A stretch of DNA of 9,987 nt from JBDTMC01 sp039934475 (lineage in GTDB: Bacteria > Acidobacteriota > Terriglobia > Bryobacterales > Bryobacteraceae). Position 1 is the stretch's first letter. Each line of letters starts with the position of its first letter. A program made the translations under genes and the position numbers. Location of the stretch: the NCBI GenBank assembly GCA_039934475.1, contig JBDTMC010000290.1:1-9987 (forward strand). Reading direction: 5' to 3'. This document shows positions 6,399 to 9,987 of the stretch, in pieces. The notes below the pieces were generated by a model. The model saw only the letters and a list, made by a program, of their open reading frames with translations. It was not told where the DNA came from and ran no database searches.

Positions 6399-8817
6399 TC
6401 GCGTATTCCTGTATGCTACGGTCGCTTGAAAACTTACCCATACGGGCCACATTCAATATGCATTTAGAACTCCACAATGACGGATCTGTGAAGACCCGCG
6501 AGACCGACTCCTGAGTTTCGACATAGGCGGCAAAGTCAGCGATGTGGAGATAGTGATCACCGTCATTCAGCAGGCCCTGGCAGATGGAGTCGAAGATGCC
6601 ATGCTCGCTTGCGGAGAAGCGATTCGACCTGATCGCGTTTAGGATTCGGTTGATTCGTGGATTGCCCGCAGACCATTCGGCGGAATTGTAACCGGAAGCC
6701 CGCAACGCTTTCACTTCCGGGGTTGTGTGCCCAAAGATGAAGATATTTTCCGCGCCGGCTTCCTCCAGCATCTCGACGTTGGCGCCGTCCAACGTTCCAA
6801 TCGTCAAAGCGCCATTCAGCGCGAATTTCATGTTACTCGTCCCAGATGCTTCCGTCCCGGCGGTGGAGATCTGCTCGCTTAGGTCGGCGCCCGGAATAAT
6901 GCTTTCAGCCAGAGAGACGCGGTAATCGGGCAAGTAGGCCATTTTGAGGCTGCTGTGGGTTCTTGGATCGGCGTTGATCACCCGGGCGACATTATTGATC
7001 AGCTTGATGATGAGCTTCGCCTTGTAATACCCAGGGGCGGCTTTGCCCGCAAAGATGTGGACTCTTGGGGCGGTGAGGGCGTGTCCATCCTCGACTATAC
7101 TGAAGTATTCGTCAATGACGTTGAGCACGTGTAGCAACTGGCGTTTGTATTCATGAATACGTTTTACCTGAACGTCGAACATCGCGGTGGGATCGACTCG
7201 AAGGCCTGTTTGTTCCCATATCACTTTGGCGAGGCGTTGCTTGTTAGCTCGTTTCACTGCCATAAATTGTCTTTGCGATTCGGACTCCTGCGCATGGGCT
7301 TCGAGTTTTCGAAGATCGTTTAGGTCCCTATGCCAGTTTTCTCCTATGCGATCTGTGATCCACGCACTTAGTCCCGGATTGGCGTGGCGTAACCACCGCC
7401 GCGGCGTAACACCGTTAGTCTTGTTGCTGAATCGACCGGGAAAGAACTCGTGAAAGTCAGGTACCAGGTCACTCTTCACAAGATCGGAATGCAGCGCCGC
7501 GACCCCGTTGACAGCATGACTGCCAACGATCGAGAGATTCGCCATGCGGACCTTACGCTGGGGACCTTCCTCAATCAATGACATCCGCTCAAGCTTGCCC
7601 GAATCGCCGGGGTAGGTCGTGGCGACCTGTTCAAGGAAGCGACGGTTAATTTCGTAAATGATCTGGAGATGCCGGGGAAGTACTCTCTCAATGAGATCTA
7701 CGGACCACTTCTCTAGCGCCTCGGGCATTAGCGTGTGGTTGGTGTAACCGCATACCGACTGCGTAATGGTCCATGCTTCCTCCCACGGCACGTCATATTC
7801 GTCCACCAAGGTTCGCATGAGCTCCGCCACAGTAAGAGCGGGATGCGTATCATTTAGTTGGATGGCGGCTTTGGACGGGAGTTGTCGCGGATCGCTATTT
7901 TGCGAGAAGAAACGTTTGAGGATGTCGCGCATCGCGCAGGCGACTAAGAAATACTCCTGAACTAAGCGCAGTTCTTTGCCGGCGGCCGACGCGTCGGATG
8001 GATACAGCACCTTACTTACCGTCTCAGATTGCATCTTGCGCTCGACGGCTCGAAGATAGTCGCCGGAATTAAATATACTTATATCGAAGTCATCTGAGGC
8101 GCGCGCCGAAAACAGACGAAGGAAGTTGATGGTGTCACCATGCTGGCCGACAATTGGGAGGTCGTGGGGCACTCCCACTAGCACCAGCCAGTCCAGCCAC
8201 ATCGGGTTGTATCCCCCGTTGCGGTCGCAGCCATGCTCGATTCGACCGTAAACCGGGATCACGTAGGCCTGATCTAGATGCTCGATCAACCAGGGCGAAT
8301 GAGCGCTTGCCCAGAAGTCGGGCTTCTCTATTTGGAATCCGTCCTCTATTTCTTGACGGAAAAGTCCGTACTCGTAGTTGATGCCATAGCCATAGCCTGG
8401 CATACCGAGGCTCGCCAACGAATCCAGATAGCATGCGGCCAAGCGTCCGAGGCCACCGTTTCCAAGAGCGGCATCGGATTCCACTTCAAGTATGTCGGAA
8501 AGCCGCAGTCCTAGGTCTCCAAAGGCCGTTTCCATCTCAGAATAGAGACTTAGGTTCAGAAGGTTATTTGAAAGCGATCGACCAAGAAGGAACTCCATCG
8601 AGAGATAGTAGACGGCCTTTGCGTTCTGAGTTTGAAGGCGGGCGGCACTTCGCATCATTCCGTCCACCAGGTACGGACGTAATGCGGAGGCGGTGGCGCG
8701 GAAGATCTCATCTGGAGTGGCATTCTCGAGCTTCTTGACAAATTGGTTGCGTAGTTGGTTCCGGATTTCAGAACTCAGGCTGGTGCTAATCCTGGTTAAT
8801 GTTTCTGTAAGTGGCAT
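6364..8817 (-). CDS. glgP: Glycogen/starch (alpha-glucan) phosphorylase (EC 2.4.1.1)
   Basis: A cytosolic PLP enzyme that phosphorolyses alpha-1,4-glucan to glucose-1-phosphate. It is full length: 817 residues from ATG 8817, compared with ~815 in E. coli. The PLP signature EASGTSNMKFALNGALTIGT is present, with the cofactor lysine at residue 664 (codon 6826-6828). Further family blocks are AVYYLSMEFLLGRSLSNNLL near the N-terminus, ALGNGGLGRLAACYLDSLA, YGINYEYGLFRQ, IQLNDTHPALTVAELMR, GYTNHTLMPEALEKW, FSNKTNGVTPRRWL and FDVQVKRIHEYKRQLLHVLN. In-frame TTG 8868 and ATG 8859 lie upstream, but the MPLTETL start fits the family and has AAGGA (8829-8833), although at a long 11-base spacing. It is the first gene of the minus-strand run and its 3' end overlaps the next gene. 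Confidence 0.96.
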   Translation of the reverse strand: MPLTETLTRISTSLSSEIRNQLRNQFVKKLENATPDEIFRATASALRPYLVDGMMRSAARLQTQNAKAVYYLSMEFLLGRSLSNNLLNLSLYSEMETAFGDLGLRLSDILEVESDAALGNGGLGRLAACYLDSLASLGMPGYGYGINYEYGLFRQEIEDGFQIEKPDFWASAHSPWLIEHLDQAYVIPVYGRIEHGCDRNGGYNPMWLDWLVLVGVPHDLPIVGQHGDTINFLRLFSARASDDFDISIFNSGDYLRAVERKMQSETVSKVLYPSDASAAGKELRLVQEYFLVACAMRDILKRFFSQNSDPRQLPSKAAIQLNDTHPALTVAELMRTLVDEYDVPWEEAWTITQSVCGYTNHTLMPEALEKWSVDLIERVLPRHLQIIYEINRRFLEQVATTYPGDSGKLERMSLIEEGPQRKVRMANLSIVGSHAVNGVAALHSDLVKSDLVPDFHEFFPGRFSNKTNGVTPRRWLRHANPGLSAWITDRIGENWHRDLNDLRKLEAHAQESESQRQFMAVKRANKQRLAKVIWEQTGLRVDPTAMFDVQVKRIHEYKRQLLHVLNVIDEYFSIVEDGHALTAPRVHIFAGKAAPGYYKAKLIIKLINNVARVINADPRTHSSLKMAYLPDYRVSLAESIIPGADLSEQISTAGTEASGTSNMKFALNGALTIGTLDGANVEMLEEAGAENIFIFGHTTPEVKALRASGYNSAEWSAGNPRINRILNAIRSNRFSASEHGIFDSICQGLLNDGDHYLHIADFAAYVETQESVSRVFTDPSLWSSKCILNVARMGKFSSDRSIQEYASEIWGIQSLRR

Positions 8818-9170
8818 GGTATTTGTCGTCCTTGGCTCTTGAGATCTTATCCGGTGCATGCCTTTCAATGACCGCTATGCGGCCGTCGCCACAATTGCTT
8901 CCTCCGCGAGTAGCGTGACTTTCCGGGGACTGGATACTACCGATACGAGCGTTGAAACGGCTCGATTCCAGTGATTGGTCGGCCGGTCTAGCTCTATTTG
9001 CGAGAGTGCCCGTCAGTCGGCCTGTTGGCCAGTAGCCGCGAGGCCCGCGGCCGCATCCAATTCAATCTAAATGGGGTAATTCGCGCGTTTAAGCATGCGC
9101 TTCCGTTCTCCCTCTTTGTGGAGTGTCTGCACATAGCATACGCCTGTTTGAGTTTGAATTCATCTTTAAA

Positions 9171-9199
9171 TGCATAAAGATTGCACCTGTTTATGTAAA
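9171..9199 (-). promoter_or_regulatory. Candidate sigma70-like promoter reading toward glgP
   Basis: On the minus strand TTTACA (9194-9199; one mismatch to the -35 consensus), a 17-base spacer, then TATGCA (9171-9176; a poor -10, 3 of 6). It lies in the only clearly AT-rich patch of the area and would give a leader of ~350 bases before glgP. Weak support, as other sigma factors may serve this operon. Confidence 0.22.
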
Positions 9200-9256
9200 A
9201 ATACACGGGCGTTGCGGTACGATAATCAAACCAGTGGGCCTGCAAACTCGCTGGTT

Positions 9257-9300
9257 CCTCAGCGGGATGTGGCGGCGTGTTAACCCGACATCCCGCTAGG
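9257..9300. repeat. Perfect 10-base inverted repeat extended to 13 pairs
   Basis: AGCGGGATGT (9261-9270) and ACATCCCGCT (9288-9297) are exact reverse complements around a 17-base loop. CCT (9257-9259) and AGG (9298-9300) add three pairs beyond one bulged base. No T-tract follows on either strand, so a typical intrinsic terminator is unlikely. An operator, the end of a small mobile element or a REP-like palindrome are alternatives. Confidence 0.55.
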
Positions 9301-9447
9301 ATCTCCGCCGGTGGAACGACTGGTTGGATTGACAAGAGCTATGCGAAAACCCGTTGTCTGCTTTGCACGAATGAGGCTGGAGCGAGAGCTGATCATCGCG
9401 CTTGGAGCTGTCTATGGGGCGGACGATGATCGTCGCCCACGGCTCGA

Positions 9448-9476
9448 CGGCGCACTTCGACCTCGGCGGTGCGCCG
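9448..9476. repeat. 8-base inverted repeat
   Basis: CGGCGCAC (9448-9455) and GTGCGCCG (9469-9476) around a 13-base loop. A second palindrome, GACGAT-G-ATCGTC with flanking GGC/GCC, lies just before it at 9418-9437. GC-rich arms of this length can arise by chance, but the two are close together and near the repeat at 9257-9300. Confidence 0.35.
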
Positions 9477-9609
9477 GGATAAACCGGCATGAAGTCCCCG
9501 ATGAAAAAGCGGCTGCATCCGTCGTTGGCATCGGAGGACTCTGCATGACGGGTGGGCCGAATATGCCAATGGCGGCACGCAAGCGAAGGCTGCCAGTTGA
9601 GATCCGTGA

Positions 9610-9855
9610 GATCCTCCGTTTGCGCGGATTGACCTATTCAATGCGCGACCATATCTTATCGTTGGCGAAAGCAAAACCGAAGCAGGCGAGGGGCGGACGG
9701 GGGAGGCCACGGGAACAGCCCTTTCCATTCCCGGCCTGTGGGGCATAGGTTTCGGAGACGGAGGGCCGTCTGGACCTGTGAACTGGCTAAATTTTGGGGC
9801 GGGGATCAAAGGAGAGTCCCATGGTCTTTTCGGCAGGATTGTGGTGAACCCCTAA
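9610..9855 (+). pseudogene. C-terminal remnant of a TIGR03118-family protein
   Basis: An open frame without a start, running from a stop at 9607-9609 to TAA at 9853-9855. Its last ~50 residues are well conserved in style: TALSIPGLWGIGFGDGG, then PSGPVNWLNFGAGI and ESHGLFGRIVVNP. This matches the C-terminal pattern I recall for TIGR03118 proteins (GLWG-GFGNG, FTAGP-E-GLFG), predicted beta-propeller proteins of unknown function found in Solibacter and other bacteria, often near PEP-CTERM systems. The preceding ~25 residues (NARPYLIVGESKTEAGEG) are only loosely like the expected LLVGNFGDG region, and the bulk of the protein, normally several hundred residues, is absent upstream. It is therefore a truncated relic, or a gene broken by frameshifts. 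Family assignment is by eye only. Confidence 0.5.
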
Positions 9856-9887
9856 CCGAATAAATCAAACATTCGCTTGGCATCACG

Positions 9888-9926
9888 GTCCCCTTAGTCG
9901 CCTGCTGCTCGCAGGAGGAAGGGGCC
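9888..9926 (+). terminator. GC-rich imperfect hairpin after the TIGR03118 remnant
   Basis: CCCCTT (9890-9895) pairs with AAGGGG (9919-9924), and inside it CCTGC (9901-9905) pairs with GCAGG (9911-9915) around a TGCTC loop. It lies ~35 bases after the stop at 9855. No T-run follows, so intrinsic termination is only a possibility. It could also be part of a structured RNA or a palindromic repeat. Confidence 0.3.
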
Positions 9927-9987
9927 GAAGGTCTAGCGGGAGTTTACTCGTAAGCCCGAAAACAGACTGGTAAGTAGCTTTCTTTTG

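Larger units (their letters stand above)
8818..9609. other. Long region without a supported gene, upstream of glgP
   Basis: About 790 bases. Open frames on both strands lack recognisable motifs, and their composition does not hold up as coding. The region contains a Shine-Dalgarno-like GGAGG on the minus strand (8901-8905) followed only by very short frames, a GC-rich 6-base stem (9035-9051), an AT-rich patch (9145-9205) and a group of inverted repeats (9257-9300, 9418-9437, 9448-9476). It most likely holds the promoter and leader of the glgP operon plus degenerate sequence. A 38-codon plus-strand frame at 8858-8974 has no ribosome binding site and is not called. Confidence 0.5.

Noticed and set aside
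8858..8974. Plus-strand 38-codon frame beginning MPFNDRYAAVATIASSASS
   Set aside because: No ribosome binding site, it starts within the glgP leader, and there is no recognisable feature.
8994..9335. Minus-strand 113-codon ORF upstream of glgP
   Set aside because: No motif or ribosome site was seen. It crosses the AT-rich patch and the large inverted repeat and reads like random sequence.
9311..9748. Plus-strand 145-codon ORF; the part with KRRLPVEIREILRLRG recalls the N-terminus of IS21-type IstA transposases
   Set aside because: The similarity is one short phrase, the rest resembles no transposase, and its 3' part overlaps the better supported TIGR03118 frame. No terminal repeats of an insertion sequence were seen.
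9821..9847. Eight-codon leader peptide (MVFSAGLW) with a strong AAAGGAGAG site
   Set aside because: It lies inside the conserved C-terminal frame of the TIGR03118 remnant, where GIKGESHGLFG explains the same bases, so the ribosome site is probably coincidental.

Overview
The window most resembles a moderately GC-rich soil-type bacterium, probably an acidobacterium of the Solibacter/Bryobacterales kind. This is inferred from three things: the style of the Rhs core (DRLGSVR, YFPYGQER, FGTYWRE, WNRYTYTGGDPINYTDP), the C-terminal remnant of a TIGR03118-like protein, and the abundance of RsbU/RsbV/RsbW-type regulators. No rRNA, tRNA, CRISPR array or intact insertion sequence was seen.

Left part, 1-1886, plus strand: a decaying Rhs (YD-repeat) locus. 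The window opens inside the C-terminal tip of an Rhs-like protein carrying a zincin HELGH motif. Two bases after its stop comes a secreted-protein gene broken by a frameshift near 740. A free-standing Rhs core with a short variable tail follows at 1191-1886.

Centre, 1896-8817, minus strand: a compact, operon-like run of eight genes. In transcription order they are glycogen phosphorylase (glgP), a small secreted protein that may be an outer-membrane barrel, a response regulator fused to an RsbU/SpoIIE-type PP2C phosphatase, a sugar-1-phosphate nucleotidyltransferase with a left-handed beta-helix tail, an RsbV-type STAS anti-anti-sigma factor, an RsbW-type ATPase/kinase (TTG start), a 47-codon small ORF, and a family I inorganic pyrophosphatase (ppa). 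Most junctions overlap or lie within 30 bases, and several are 4-base ATGA overlaps, so co-transcription and translational coupling are likely. The metabolic genes fit one flow: GlgP releases glucose-1-phosphate from glycogen using Pi, a nucleotidyltransferase can convert sugar-1-phosphate plus NTP to NDP-sugar plus PPi, and Ppa returns PPi to Pi. The other three genes form a complete partner-switching set (phosphatase, STAS antagonist, kinase) with no sigma factor beside it. The combination suggests phosphorelay-type control of glycogen or polysaccharide metabolism, or of an unlinked sigma factor.

Right part, 8818-9987: mostly non-coding. It holds the presumed leader and promoter region of the operon, an AT-rich patch near 9145-9205, several inverted repeats (the best at 9257-9300), and on the plus strand the C-terminal remnant of a TIGR03118-family protein ending at 9855, followed by a GC-rich hairpin.
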